Of a stretch of 64,000 bases of DNA, positions 1 to 9,897 are shown in pieces. The notes below the pieces were generated by a model that saw only the letters and a program-made list of their open reading frames with translations, had not been told where the DNA came from and did not search any database. The first letter of the stretch is position 1. Each line of letters starts with the position of its first letter. The stretch is taken from NCBI GenBank assembly GCA_914767885.1, contig CAJZBQ010000024.1, forward strand, positions 310,001 to 374,000, read 5' to 3'. Source of the DNA: Blepharisma stoltei. Lineage: Eukaryota > Ciliophora > Heterotrichea > Heterotrichida > Blepharismidae. Both the position numbers and the translations under genes were made by a program.

Positions 1-27
1 CCTTGCTTACTATTAAAGGGAGAGTAA
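1..27. mobile_element. Right end of a TA-bounded IES/MITE, cut by window start
   Basis: The window opens inside an insertion ending AAAGGGAGAGTAAGC, which looks like the right terminus of the other MITEs here (GGGAGTA). The TA at 25-26 is the likely boundary. It interrupts the 3' part of the secreted-protein gene on the minus strand. The other end lies outside the window, so the family cannot be fixed. Confidence 0.5.
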
Positions 28-192
28 GCAGGTTGCTGGAAGAGTGTAAGTTGCACCGGTATAACTGCTCATGAAAGCTCCCACGAAGGTCTTAAAGTCA
101 TCGTAGTTTCCTTGGAAGAGTGATGCTGGGACGGAGGTTTCAGCGCTGGAGAGAGCCACGAAAGCTACGAAAAGGAATAAAATCTTTGACAT
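26..192 (-). CDS. Secreted protein, N-terminal part (3' end outside window)
   Basis: Starts MSKILFLFVAFVALSSAETS, a hydrophobic signal peptide with a likely cleavage after SSA. It continues for about 55 residues to PATC, where the reading frame runs into an IES end. I chose the second ATG (position 192) because the upstream in-frame ATG at 222 would put a polar stretch ahead of the signal peptide. The rest of the gene should resume left of the window once the IES is removed. I recognise no family. The product is probably secreted or enters the endomembrane system. This is an inference from the signal peptide only. Confidence 0.55.
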
Positions 193-274
193 TTTATTAT
201 TATCGCAGCCCATTTTTGTCATCAGAATATGTTCAACAGGTTTGAATAGAATTATAAAATTATGCTTTTTATTC

Positions 275-631
275 TACTCCCCCCCCCCCTCCGTGAGTGA
301 ATAAAAAAATTTTGTTCACTCACGGAGGGGGGTTAATTTTTTTTCGAAAATTAAAAAAATCCTAATTCGCAAAAATTGGAAAGCAAATATTAATTTAATT
401 TATGAAATTTATGTTTTAAAAAGCAATTCGTAAAAATTAAACAGAATTAGCTCTAGATTTCATTGTACTAATTATCATTTATATATTAAATTTTTTTCCA
501 TAAAAAATTTTTCTATTAAAAAATTTTTCTATTAAAAAATTTTTGTTCACTCATGGATGGTGGGTTTTTTTTGGCAAAAAAAATAGGGATTTTTCTAATG
601 GTTTTGTTCACTCACGGAGGGGGGGGGAGTA
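275..631. mobile_element. MITE/IES, GTGAGCGAACAAAA family
   Basis: TA-bounded (275-276, 630-631). The left end is TACTCCCCCCCC then CTCCGTGAGTGAATAAAA. An inverted copy of this motif follows at once, so the left end is a hairpin. The right end carries two direct copies, TTCACTCATGGATGG and TTCACTCACGGAGG. The core is AT-rich and shared with the other copies (AAAATTGGAAAGCAAATATT, ACAGAATTAGCTCTAGATTTC). No coding capacity. It lies between genes. Confidence 0.85.
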
Positions 632-961
632 AGAGAAGAAAATTAGGAGAAGTTAGATGTAAAAATAAGCTTAAATATGCTGGAGAGGGTCATGGAAAAA
701 GGCTTAAAGGAGATGATTTGTAACGTTGAGATGAGGAAACTTCAGTGATAGTTCAATTTTTTAAGACTTAGCTTTAAAGTAAAGGATATGGATGGCGATG
801 ATGGAATACTTTAAGTACAGCTTAAATAATCGATTTTTTAATATAAATTTGTTAGACGGTAAAGATTTTATAGAGATTAACTGGGAAGGACCGTTAATTG
901 CAAGAAAATAAACAACAGTTTAAAAAGCATTCTAATGCATTTTTATTTTGGAAAAGAACCC
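632..961. other. Intergenic, no gene seen
   Basis: AT-rich stretch between two MITEs. No open frame longer than about 30 codons with UGA read as Trp, and no RNA gene that I recognise. Confidence 0.5.
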
Positions 962-1279
962 TAACTCCCCCCTCCCTGAGCGAACAAAACCATTAGAAAA
1001 ATCCCTATTTTTGCCCAAAAAACCCACCCTTTTAATTGAAAAACTTTTTATTGAAAAAAAATTGATATATAAGTGATAACTATTATAATGAAATCTCAAG
1101 CTAATTCTTTTTAATTTTGAACAATTGCGTTTTTAAAGCATAAATTTTATAAATTAAATTAATATTTGCTTTCCAATTTTTACGAGTTAGGATTTTTTTA
1201 AATTTCGAAAAAAAAAATTAACCCTCCTTCATGAGTGAATAAGATTTTTTTGTTCGCTCACAGAGGGGGAGTGGGATTA
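962..1279. mobile_element. MITE/IES, GTGAGCGAACAAAA family, reverse orientation
   Basis: Starts TAACTCCCCCCTCCCTGAGC and ends CACAGAGGGGGAGTGGGATTA. The internal sequence is the reverse complement of the copy at 275-631, so it lies in the opposite orientation. It is about 100 bp upstream of the DP-like gene. The right boundary TA (1278-1279) is displaced a few bases from the GGGAG end, so that border is uncertain. Confidence 0.75.
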
Positions 1280-1381
1280 AGTTTATTCGGAGAGATTGTA
1301 AAAACAGCGTCAACAAAATTTGAGCTAAAAAATTAATTTTTAAATAATTTCCATCTTAAAATACTAGGCGGTGCATAAACT

Positions 1382-2080
1382 ATGGACAACCAAACCGCCT
1401 ATAAACTAGCAACCCCTGAAAGATGCAAAAAGCTTATGAATCTTTCCCGCCAAGTGCTAGAAAAAGTAAAAACTAGTGGAGTTACCTCAGGCAACCAGAT
1501 AGCAAAAGAAATCCTCAACGATTTATCTGAGAATTCTTATGGGGCCGAATTCAAAAATATCCAGCGGCGGGTCTACGATGCACTTAACGTGCTCCATGCC
1601 CTAAATGTTATTTCAAAATTCCGAAATGAAATCTCCTACCAAGGCTTCTCAAACGACAAAGAAGAAAAGATCATTCGCGGAACTTTAGATGCTAAAAAAT
1701 CTGTTATTGAAGAAAAAAGAAAAGCTTTAAACGAAAATTTAATGCATTATACAGCTTTGAGAAAGCTTTTAAATAGAAATATGAGCCAAGAATTAAAACC
1801 AAATGTTCAGCTCCCTTGTGTTGTAATTAAGGGAAAAGAGATGAAAATTGATATCCAAGAGAATAATGTAATAATAGTGTCAAAAAATCCAATGGCAATT
1901 TACAATGATGCTCATTTGATGGCAAATATGAAGTTTCATCATATTAATAACGAGGAATTATTAGAGAATTTCCCAAAAGAGTTGATTGATACAATAAATA
2001 ATGAGGAAGAAGATGTGAAGGAAAAGGATTATAGAAAACTCTGTATTGAAATGTTTAGGAAAGGTCAATGTAATAATTAA
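1382..2080 (+). CDS. DP-type partner of E2F transcription factors
   Basis: A 232-residue protein with a winged-helix DNA-binding domain at about residues 15-80. Its core RRVYDALNVLHALNVISK is the DP signature (RRVYDALNVLMAMNIISK in animals and plants). DP proteins dimerise with E2F in the nucleus and control G1/S genes. After the DNA-binding domain a charged helix (about 85-130, rich in E, K and R) matches the position of the DP dimerisation coiled coil, followed by a short C-terminal region. It is shorter than animal DP (about 400 residues) because it lacks long tails. The start ATG follows an AT-rich leader. No TGA, intron or IES is needed. It could be a divergent E2F, but the DALNVL core favours DP. 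Confidence 0.85.
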   Translation: MDNQTAYKLATPERCKKLMNLSRQVLEKVKTSGVTSGNQIAKEILNDLSENSYGAEFKNIQRRVYDALNVLHALNVISKFRNEISYQGFSNDKEEKIIRGTLDAKKSVIEEKRKALNENLMHYTALRKLLNRNMSQELKPNVQLPCVVIKGKEMKIDIQENNVIIVSKNPMAIYNDAHLMANMKFHHINNEELLENFPKELIDTINNEEEDVKEKDYRKLCIEMFRKGQCNN

Positions 2081-2162
2081 AAATTAATACTTTTATTGAA
2101 ACTTCGAATGGCGAGAGGCTGAGCTTAAGGAATATCAGGATTTTTTATTACTATTAAAAGAA

Positions 2163-3628
2163 TTAATTAAGAATATCTCGCTCAATTTGCTTATTCTGAG
2201 CGATAAGAAACTCTAATTCTTTTATACTTGAGCTCGTAAATGTTTTCAAAACAATTTCATACATGTGCTGTTTTCCTTCTTTAAATTTAGGGATAACGCC
2301 ATTCAATAAAGTTCCCGTCACAATATTTACTATCTTTTCAACACATTTTAGCTCTTCTTCAAGATTCGTTATTTCTCTTGAAGTCTTTTCTATATACTGT
2401 TCTTTGTTCTTCTGCAACAAAATCTGTACAAAGTTCTTTTTCCCTGACTGTATTTTTATCAAATTTTCTCTTTCTTCATCAATTCTGTCTGCAATTTTCA
2501 GTTTTATAGCTTCCAGCATGAATCTTCCCTGAATTGCTTCATTCAGTCCTTCTAAATCCAGAATCTCAGTCCTTACTCAGCCCAATAAAACTGAATATGG
2601 GTTTGTTGTCAAATTTCTGGTTTCCAAGTTAATATTTTTTTCTTCAGCATAGACCTGATTGACGCTTTTTAAATCAATAAATAAGTTCTGGACTTCTTTT
2701 TGATAATACTCAAAGTAATCTGTTGTATATTTGCATCAGCCTTCAAATACTTGAAGTTGAGCTAAACAGCCGGAAAAATGCTTTTGGGCATCTTCCATTT
2801 CTTTGTGGCTTTCTGAATTTGAAACGAAGCTTGTGAATTCTGAAAAAACTTCTTTGTAGAGAGGGGCGAGCTTTTGGAATGGCAGACGACCATAATGCCC
2901 TACGCATTTGTGAAACTCTTGAGGACCTCGAACGAATTGCTGGACTATTTCTGAGTGGTATATGTAAGGGATTTTGGCTATTTTCATGAGAAAAGCTTCA
3001 AGAAGCACTTTTCGCTTGTCAATAAAATCTTTTCCGAGGTTTCCCTATATGATTTTTACAGTCATTTGTTTTGGAGGAATTTGAGGCATGTAGCAGCCTG
3101 GCCATTGCCTTGATATGCTTTTAAATAAGAATGGGTTATTCATTTAAAATGGCTAACTCGTGATTATTTTATAAGCTTAAAATCTTATTGATGTAAATAA
3201 AAGCCATTCTTCTGTAAGGCTATAGAATATCTCTAAGCGCTTTAAAATCTTTATATCGACGACTCGTTTGAATGTTTCCTGTGGAATCAGATCCACTAAT
3301 AGGATATGTCACAAAATTCCTTATTCCCCAGCCAGTCCGAGTAAAAAATATTTTGTAATTATTTTTCCCAAAATTTAAATATGAAATTAAAAATTAGCCT
3401 AAATTTAAAACATTATCTTTAAAAACATTTTTAATTAAAAAATTTTTTTTTCTGCTAACGGAGGGGAGCTAGTGAGCCATTATTCACAGTTGGAGTTCCG
3501 AGAGAAATTGTAACGTTTTCTCTTGAATTTTTTGAGGAATTCAGCTTATCTATATTCACATACGAGAAATCTGATTCGATCAAATTATTATAGTTTTCCT
3601 CTGTTTCGCTTGATGGGTCAGACTCCAT
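2163..3628 (-). CDS. Sorting nexin (PX domain plus BAR-like C-terminus), interrupted
   Basis: Reading UGA as Trp and removing one 15-nt intron (3045-3059) and two IESs (3126-3224, 3322-3471) gives 401 residues; 1466 minus 260 bp is exactly 402 codons. The N-terminus is acidic and Ser-rich (MESDPSSETEENYNN). The PX domain follows: FVTYPISG, the lipid-binding SRRYKDF, then WPGCYMPQIPPKQ, the classic PX proline loop. FIDKRKVLLEAFLMKIAKIP and FVRG close the PX domain. The C-terminal half is helical and charged, as in BAR domains of SNX1/2/5/6/30-type nexins. It should bind PI3P on endosomes and tubulate membrane in retromer-like recycling. TGA codes Trp at the EGW and LGW positions. Confidence 0.85.
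3045..3059 (-). other. 15-nt spliceosomal intron in sorting nexin
   Basis: On the minus strand the sequence is GTAAAAATCATATAG. It sits between KQMT and GNLGKD of the PX domain. It holds an in-frame TAG; removing it restores the PX motif. Length and GTA...TAG ends match the tiny introns of heterotrich ciliates. Confidence 0.85.
3126..3224 (-). mobile_element. Short IES (about 97 bp) inside sorting nexin PX domain
   Basis: It has in-frame stops and separates KALRDIL from FKSISRQWPGC. Joining TA 3223-3224 to TA 3126-3127 gives an open frame through the PX domain and removes 97 bp. It has no terminal repeat like the MITEs. The borders are inferred from the protein, so they may shift by a few bases. 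Confidence 0.6.
3322..3471 (-). mobile_element. Decayed MITE/IES (148 bp) in sorting nexin
   Basis: On the minus strand it opens TAGCTCCCCTCCG and closes CTGGGGAATA, a short imperfect inverted repeat like the MITE ends. Removing TA to TA (3470 to 3322) joins GSL to RNFVTYPISG in frame. Confidence 0.65.
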
Positions 3629-4089
3629 TTTAATTAATTTGTCAACTTATAGTGTTTGAATTGCTTTTAATATTCAAAAAATCATTTGTTGCAATTTAAA
3701 AGAAATTAGATTTTGACAATTATCAATAACTGAAGTTAAATTTGATTATACTTGAGAAAAATATATAAAATTAGAGTCAATTTAATTTAGACGCTCTTTT
3801 CATGCTATAAATTTAAGAAAATGCTTGCCATGCTAATAAATTTATCATAATTAGCTCATTATTATCTATTTAAAGCTCTGAAGCTATGCATTATATATTC
3901 AATATTGATTACGCAGTTATTAATTCCATTTTTAAAGAAATTATTAGATTTTTGGTATTTTATGCAATTATAAACTGATCCAAAATAGTTCAAATATTTT
4001 TACATTATTATATAAGTATAAAAATTATAATATATTTATGCCATTTTTATATTGTAATAGGTGTCCATTTTATGTAAAGAAAAATTTAA
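3629..4089. other. Intergenic, about 460 bp, very AT-rich
   Basis: Lies between the divergent sorting nexin and an unknown gene, so it should hold both promoters. I see no coding frame, RNA gene or mobile-element end. Confidence 0.5.
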
Positions 4090-4596
4090 ATGAATCTCGA
4101 CTATAACTGCATAAAAAAAGATAAAGACCAACATCATGCAGATTTTTTTCACTCAAATCCATCTAAGGATGATAAAACAAGCGAACTCTTTAAAGAAAAC
4201 TTCAAAAACTCACTAGGATATCGAAATTCTGTCAAAATTAAAACTGATTTATCAATATTTTTCAGCAAAAATCGCAAATCTTCTTCTCCTTTTGAAGTTG
4301 ATAGCATAAATCTTAAAGAAATCGAATTATTAAGAAAAGCAGGCTTTAATGACTTCTCCAATTTAGACAGAACTTGGATAAATGATTCAAGCCACTTAAA
4401 CTATAGAGAAAACTCTCATAAATACTTTAAAAAAATTAATCCTCAATCTGAATATTTAGAGCCCTATCCCACTTATAGATCGCTCTGGGTTACCAGCTGC
4501 CGGTCAAGCTCATGATTTAATTTTGTATCGTAACTCAGTTTAGATATGGGCTTGAGCCGAAAATCCTATCCCGGGGCGAGTTATAAGTGTCATTAG
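4090..4596 (+). CDS. Uncharacterised polar protein, 3' end interrupted by a short IES
   Basis: MNLDYNCIKKDKDQHH opens a Lys/Ser/Asn-rich protein of about 135 residues with no membrane segment and no domain I recognise. The uninterrupted frame stops at 4515, but the last residues lie in a GC-richer block at 4476-4585 that looks like an IES. Removing it gives an end of EPYPTYKCH then TAG at 4594. Either ending is possible. The repeated S/K/F pattern resembles a disordered protein. The gene is predicted from open-frame length and a clear ATG; function unknown. Confidence 0.5.
4476..4585. mobile_element. Candidate short IES with TATA-type ends
   Basis: The block starts TATAGATCGCTC and ends GGGGCGAGTTATA, an imperfect inverted repeat (TATAnnTCGC). 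Its base composition differs from the flanks. TA-to-TA removal shortens the host gene by about 108 bp and keeps it open to a nearby TAG. Confidence 0.45.
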
Positions 4597-4916
4597 CTTA
4601 TATCAAATTTTCCGAAAGAGGGTAAAATTAGAAAATATGAGAGTTCACAAAATTTTGGAGATGAAATATAAAGATTACTGAAGACTGAGTGGTAAAATTT
4701 TAGAGCAGGAAAATTCTACTAATATTAATTAATATAAATTTAAACCAGCATAAAAATGCTTTACTAAAAATTAAAGTGACCCATCCATAATATATAGGGA
4801 TTAAATTATCTCAAAAATGCTGCTAATCATATGATTTTTACTCCTTTCTTAATTTTATGAAAATAATAATGAAAACACTAATTTCTTTATAAATATATTG
4901 TTCTTTATCTGATTTA

Positions 4917-5297
4917 ATGCTTGGTGATAATAACTTTCACAAAAATCTCCTAGTTCCTTGCAAGCACGAACCAACTGTAGATAACCGATATGGAGTTCAC
5001 TTTGAATTCAACGATTTATGTAATCGATTGCTTGAAGTTCAAGCTAATCAGCTTAGCCAAGATCTTCAGCCCAAGATTAAAAGAAAACCAATTCGTTTTC
5101 CATCGCTATCTCAAATTCCAAAAAACTATCAAAAACCTCAAGAGGCCGTTCAAACTAAGCCAAAGCGCTTGCACCCTCTTGCTAAAAATATCTTATTTTC
5201 AACTTTTGATGAATCCAACAACCGAACTACGACAAGTATAATGAGGAAGTCAAATTCAATTTCTCCAGCAAAGCAGCGATTTTCCTTACTCCTCTAA
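4917..5297 (+). CDS. Uncharacterised basic protein
   Basis: A 126-residue frame, MLGDNNFHKNLLVPCKHE to KQRFSLLL. The first 50 residues are mixed; the rest is basic and Pro/Ser/Lys-rich (KRKPIRFPSLSQIPKNYQ). No signal peptide, membrane segment or catalytic motif is visible. The start is the first ATG after an AT-rich leader. About 320 bp without features separate it from the previous gene. A MITE begins 40 bp after its stop. Confidence 0.5.
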   Translation: MLGDNNFHKNLLVPCKHEPTVDNRYGVHFEFNDLCNRLLEVQANQLSQDLQPKIKRKPIRFPSLSQIPKNYQKPQEAVQTKPKRLHPLAKNILFSTFDESNNRTTTSIMRKSNSISPAKQRFSLLL

Positions 5298-5336
5298 AAT
5301 ATTTATTTTTCTGGGGCTTATAGTTTGCATTTTTCT

Positions 5337-5580
5337 TAACTCCCCCCTGCATGAGCTGACAAAATATTTTGTTCTCTAATAGAGGGGTTAATTTTTTTTT
5401 TTAAATTTATATATAAATTTTATAATAAATTTTTTTTTGAGTTGCTGGAGATTTCATTATAATAATTTTTATAAAAAATTTTTATATATTAAAAATATTT
5501 TTTGCTCGCTCATGGAGGAGGGTTTCGGGCAAAAATTAGGATTTTACCAATGGTTTTGTTCGCTCACGGAGGGGGGAGTA
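5337..5580. mobile_element. MITE/IES, GTGAGCGAACAAAA family, short copy
   Basis: TA-bounded. The left end is TAACTCCCCCCTGCATGAGC; the right end TTCGCTCACGGAGGGGGGAGTA. It is about 244 bp and has lost part of the AT-rich core seen in the 390-bp copies. Intergenic. From its end to 5874 there is only AT-rich sequence. Confidence 0.8.
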
Positions 5581-5874
5581 AATAAATACTTTTATTAGTA
5601 AAGAAAAAAATATTTCAAAAATAAAAAGAGTTAGAAAATTCAAAGAGCAACAAAAAGCTGCACTCTAAACTTCTAACTGAGAAGCCAATAAAAAGGAAGA
5701 GAGCAAGCACTCACATTAGTCTAAAATGCTAATTACATAAATCGTTATATCAACATAATTTTCATAATTTAAGAGAAACATGCGAATGCTTACTTCAAAA
5801 TCAACCATTTAAAATAACAAAATCAGGAAATTTATGATCTGAAATACAATAACTATACTAATTCTATAGTAAAA

Positions 5875-7787
5875 TTATAAAATTATATAATCATCACCTT
5901 CATTTTGAGCAGGGTGTTGATAATTTTCTCTACAATAGTCAGGAGTGTGCGTTTTCAATGTAATCAGCCCATTGATCTGATCCTTTCCAGCCTCCATCAG
6001 TTTTTCAAATAGAACATAGTCTTCTTTATTCCTTATATAAAATCCTAAAGACATTGAGCTCTCTGCTTCACATATAGGCAATATCTTTGGCGAAGAGCAG
6101 CTATAACTGGCCTGGTTTTCTCTCAAACTCTCATTAGACTTGCACACCTTCTGTACTAAATGAGGATCAAGAAAAATGAAGCTTTCTTCTTGGTACCCAA
6201 CAAAATACAAGGCAGAGCGAGGTTTTCCACCTACAATTCCAACAGTCTGAGGCATAGATAAAAAATACTTAACAGCAGAATGAAACTCAGGCTGAATTGT
6301 TTTTAAGCCTAGCATAACAGGAAGCATAATTAAAATGCTTGCGTCTCAATCATAGGCCAAGAATTTTTCAAAACAATCATTGCATTCTTCACTGCTTTCT
6401 TCACAATCAAAAGTTTCAAAAGGAATATCTACAAGGGCTGATATAAGCTGATCTCTGTAAATGACTGAGTCCATGAATACTTTGGCTTTAAAATTGGGAA
6501 TTGGGTTTTTGCTGATTAGTCTTTCAATTGTGTGGCAAATTGTAGAAGGAGAGTACCAATCTCCAGGGAGTTTATCGAACTCTACTCCAAGCTCTGTTAT
6601 TTTATGTACAGAAAACGGTGCTGTCATGAGGTTTTCTTGGATTGTTTCTAATAAGGAAAAATTATCTTCATAATTAAAGTGTCTCTTTAAAGTGTTTAGA
6701 AGCATCATTTGTCCTGCACGAATTGTGCATCCTCACCCAGCATCAGTAGTGAGGACTTTTAAATGTTGCTTTTCACTGCCCTTAAGTCTATTTATTGGTC
6801 TAAAGCCTTAGTCTTAGTCTTAGTTAAATTTATAGAGTAGCTCCCGGCCAGGACCGAAGGTCCTTTTCTTCCGCCTTTTGGACGCCTCGCTTGCTTTCCT
6901 TGCCCTGCTCCCAGTGTGCACCTAAGTGCCACAGGCTGCCACTCAGCTCCTTCCGGTCATGGGGCTTGGGCTTGGTCATGCTATCCCGGAAGTAGGCGAA
7001 CTGGGTCACCGTGCTTCACGTCGCCAGACTAGGATTAGAGCTAAGGATTAACTCCTTAGCTCTTGTCGGCTCCTGCCATGCTCTCCAAATTGGCACTAGC
7101 GGTCCCTAGAGGAAAAACCCTTTTTGCCCCGTGTCCTATCAGGACGACCCTAGGATCGTCGTTGCTGGACTGGGAGGGAAACCTAGCCGGACACAAAACT
7201 ACCAGTACCCATTCCAGACCTTTCCCTGGGCGGATTGGCTTCAGGCCGCAGCAAGGTCCCCAATCTCGCCACAGTTCCGGGAGAGGACGGGTCGGTGTCG
7301 TCGCCATTTTATTTGTGTCTATTGGTCTAAAGCCACTCCTATACGTTACTCAAATTATTTGACTGAAGTCCCTAATAAACTCTTTATACCCTAGTTCTCC
7401 ATCTGTTTTATTAATCGGCTGATTAGTCTCAATGATTCTTGGATAATATGTTTTTCCCATCAAAATTGCTGGAGAATCTTCAAAGTCCAACGTCACCTTA
7501 TGGGAGACAATATGATGCATATTATACCTTGCGTTTGCACTTGCCTTCGAAAATCAATTAGATTTCAATAATTCTACAGGAAAATAATAATCAGGAGTAT
7601 TTGTCATATAGGGTGGATCACTGTTCTGTTGAAATAATGAAATAGTGATTTCATCTAATGTTGGCTTAGGCTCGCTTTTTGGTCTTATTGTTTCTTTGCT
7701 TTTCGTTTTATGTGAGATATTGCCACCACTTGAGTACATTTGGTTGCCTTCTGTCATATACGGAGTAAAAAATTCAGGATCTACCAT
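5875..7787 (-). CDS. ATG4: ATG4 cysteine protease (autophagy), interrupted by a retroposon
   Basis: Removing the insertion (collapsing the target duplication at 6793-6807/7320-7334, 527 bp) leaves exactly 462 codons. In order: an N-terminal polar tail (about 1-60), IWVTYRSGFRPI, the catalytic-Cys loop TTDAGWGCTIRAGQMM (Trp encoded by TGA), DWYSPSTICHTIERL, TVGIVGGKPRSALYFVGYQ, the Asp-His pair in FIFLDPHLVQ, and SMSLGFYIRN. These are the conserved blocks of ATG4, which trims ATG8 and removes it from lipid at autophagosomes. The last residues, DDYIIL, fit an acidic LIR/AIM (Y-x-x-L) such as ends mammalian ATG4B. It is transcribed away from the neighbouring GTPase, with only 59 bp between the two starts. 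Confidence 0.92.
6808..7319 (-). mobile_element. GC-rich retroposon in ATG4, with target duplication
   Basis: About 512 bp, oriented minus: head ACAAATAAAATGGCGACG near 7319, tail ACTAAGACTAAG near 6808. It is flanked by TATTGGTCTAAAGCC on both sides (6793-6807, 7320-7334). It is a homologue of the copy at 45563-46442, in opposite orientation. Near the head an open frame of 83 codons starts at the element's own ATG (7307 down to 7056). Nothing in it matches ATG4. Confidence 0.85.
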
Positions 7788-7846
7788 ATTACTGTGAGTT
7801 AATAAATTTTAAATATTCTGAGTAATAAAATTTGCATACTTTATAA
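7788..7846. promoter_or_regulatory. 59-bp divergent promoter, ATG4 / Ras-like GTPase
   Basis: The two start codons are 59 bp apart and face outward. The gap is almost pure A/T. It must hold both promoters and both 5' leaders. No specific motif can be named. Confidence 0.55.
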
Positions 7847-8644
7847 ATGTCAAAAAGAGAAAAAGAGCATTTAGTTAGAGTCTGTGTTCTAGGCTCGACA
7901 TTTACTGGAAAATCGTGTCTATGTAATCGATTTGTTTGTAATAATTTTGAATGGGTTTATGAGCCGACTACTGAAGTAAGACCCTATAGAAAACTTGTGA
8001 ATATTACAGAGGACGAAGAAAATAAACAATATTGTATGATGCTAATTGAAGACTTATTTCCAATTAACCACCCCTATTTGCAAAACCCTGAACAAAGCGA
8101 AGAAGCCAAGAATATGAGCAATCAATATGATCTTATCTTAGAAAACCGCAGAGAAAGCAAGAAAAAAAGCAGCGAAAAAGCCTTATATAAAGAACACCCT
8201 ATACACGCTTATGTATACGTTTTTGACCTGACCGAAAAAACCTCTTTTGATGAAGTCGAAAGAGTAATCGAATACATCCACACTCGAGAAGAAAAAGAAG
8301 CTGGCAAAAAGAAATCTGGTATTGCTGTCAAAATCCTTGTAGGCACCAAAAAAGATTTGCAGAGAAATGCTGTGCCTTCACAAAAAATAGAACAAGTTAA
8401 AAAGAAGTACAATTTGATGTATAGAAAAGTGAGTGCTTTAGAAAACAGTGATGTAAAAGACGTATTTTTAGACGTCGCAAGAATTGTAATGGATAGCATG
8501 TCATCTGGAATGAATGAAGATGAGGACGAAGACATGTTTTTTGGAACAGGCTTTTGAAATTGGCTTGGATGTGGAGGAAGGGATGAAAAGAATAAAGATG
8601 AAGATGAGGACGAAGAAGAAACTAAAAAATGCAGAATTTTTTAA
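7847..8644 (+). CDS. Ras-like small GTPase with C-terminal CaaX box
   Basis: P-loop GSTFTGKS at residues 16-23, a switch-like region PTTEVRPY, and GTKKDL in place of NKxD for guanine recognition; SALE fits the G5 position. The domain has an insert at about 70-115 (EQSEEAKNMSNQYD... KKKSSEK) not usual in Ras. Read with the standard code the protein would stop after MFFGTGF; with UGA as Trp it continues WNWLGCGG, an acidic run, and ends KKCRIF. CRIF is a CaaX prenylation box, so the protein should be lipid-anchored. Total 265 residues. The NKxD to TKKD change is tolerated in some Ras relatives. The subfamily is unclear. Confidence 0.85.
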
Positions 8645-8700
8645 AATTTATATTAATTATTTTAAGGCATTTTCAACAGTAAAAGTTAAAATCTTATGAT

Positions 8701-9231
8701 TTATTCTGTATTAAGCACAAAATAAGGGTCAAGCCTGAATTTTTGATCAAACCTAATCAGCCATTTATCAAGCACATCTGCAGGCAAAACTAGCATTCCT
8801 TGGTTCATATCAGTATTTTTATTAAAACTTTCCATAAATCTATATAGATTTAAAGCCACTTTTTTGGCGTACTGTTGTCTGATATCGGAATTCGCTTTGT
8901 TTTCGACAAGACCTGCAATATTCGAAATCAATTCTACAGATATAAGCAGTTTAATCAAAGAAGAGGAGTTTATTGAAGGGTTAAAGCTTCATGCTGTATG
9001 AATTATATCACTTGGCCTCTCATTTGCGATTGCTCCTAAAAACTCTATTGTCGCAAATGGAGGGATGCTGTAAGATAATGCAGCTGCATAACCTTCAGGA
9101 AGGGGAGAAGCCAAGAAAAATGTCAAATTGTTGATAAGGCCTGGTGACGGTAAATCTATAGTCCATTGTGTTTCGCTAATTTGTGTGAAATTATAAATTA
9201 CAGGCTGACCTGGAATTATAATCCCAAACAT
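8701..9231 (-). CDS. Hikeshi / OPI10 family protein
   Basis: 176 residues starting MFGIIIPGQPVIYNFTQISE, close to the Hikeshi N-terminus (MFGxIIPGRPV...FQQISE). LPSPGLINNLTFFL and PLPEGYAAALSYSIPP, then FLGAIANERPSDII, follow the family order. Hikeshi binds FG nucleoporins and carries Hsp70 into the nucleus during heat stress. The C-terminal half is helical. One TGA (HTAWSFNPS) is read as Trp; without it the gene would split in two. It is convergent with the GTPase, with 56 bp between stops. Confidence 0.88.
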
Positions 9232-9272
9232 ATTTTTATAATTCTGGAATTTTGATTTTTGAAATTTGATAC

Positions 9273-9545
9273 TAAATTCCCTCTATGACGAACAAAAAAT
9301 TTTGTTCGCTCATGGAGGGGTTAAATTCTATAATAATTTTTTTTTAAAAATCGTGAAATTAGACAGCAAATATTAATTTAATTTGTAAAATTATGATGTT
9401 TAAAAATTAAACAGAATTTTATAGAGATTTCATTATAATTATCACTTATATATCAGAATATTTTTCATAAAAATTTTTTTGTTCGCTTTCTGAGGGTAGG
9501 ATTTTACCAAAAAATAGGTTTTGTTCACTCACGGAAAGGGAAGTA
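9273..9545. mobile_element. Degenerate MITE/IES, GTGAGCGAACAAAA family
   Basis: The left end TAAATTCCCTCTATGACGAAC is followed by the inverted copy GTTCGCTCATGGAGG; the right end is GTTCACTCACGGAAAGGGAAGTA. Core partly deleted (about 270 bp). From 9546 to 9897 I see only AT-rich sequence upstream of the methyltransferase. Confidence 0.7.
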
Positions 9546-9897
9546 AGGAACAACATTATCAAAAAATTGCAATTAATTCAGAAAGTAGTGCTAGATAAAT
9601 TATTTCATATTATTGTGGCTTAGTCTGAGTTATGTGGTTTTATTAGCAACTAATGAAATTTATTTTTATTAAAGCAACATGTGATTTATTTTCTCATTAT
9701 TAATGTTCGAGCTCTTTCATGCCATAAAAATAATATTTTATCGGTCTTAATAATGCACAGAAAGAGAGATTTTATTCACTATTCAGTAATCATCGAAAAA
9801 ATATCTTTATCCAAAAAATATTTTTCACATGATGGCATCAATCTGGAAAATTTAAAGGTATCTTAAATAACGTATATATAACTGAATAGTAAAATAA

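Noticed and set aside
7056-7307. Possible independent host gene on the minus strand
   Set aside because: It lies wholly inside the retroposon in ATG4 and recurs, frameshifted, in the second copy; treated as part of the element.
9681-9866. 61-codon frame upstream of the methyltransferase
   Set aside because: AT-rich, no family, lies in the gap between a MITE and the gene; most likely chance.
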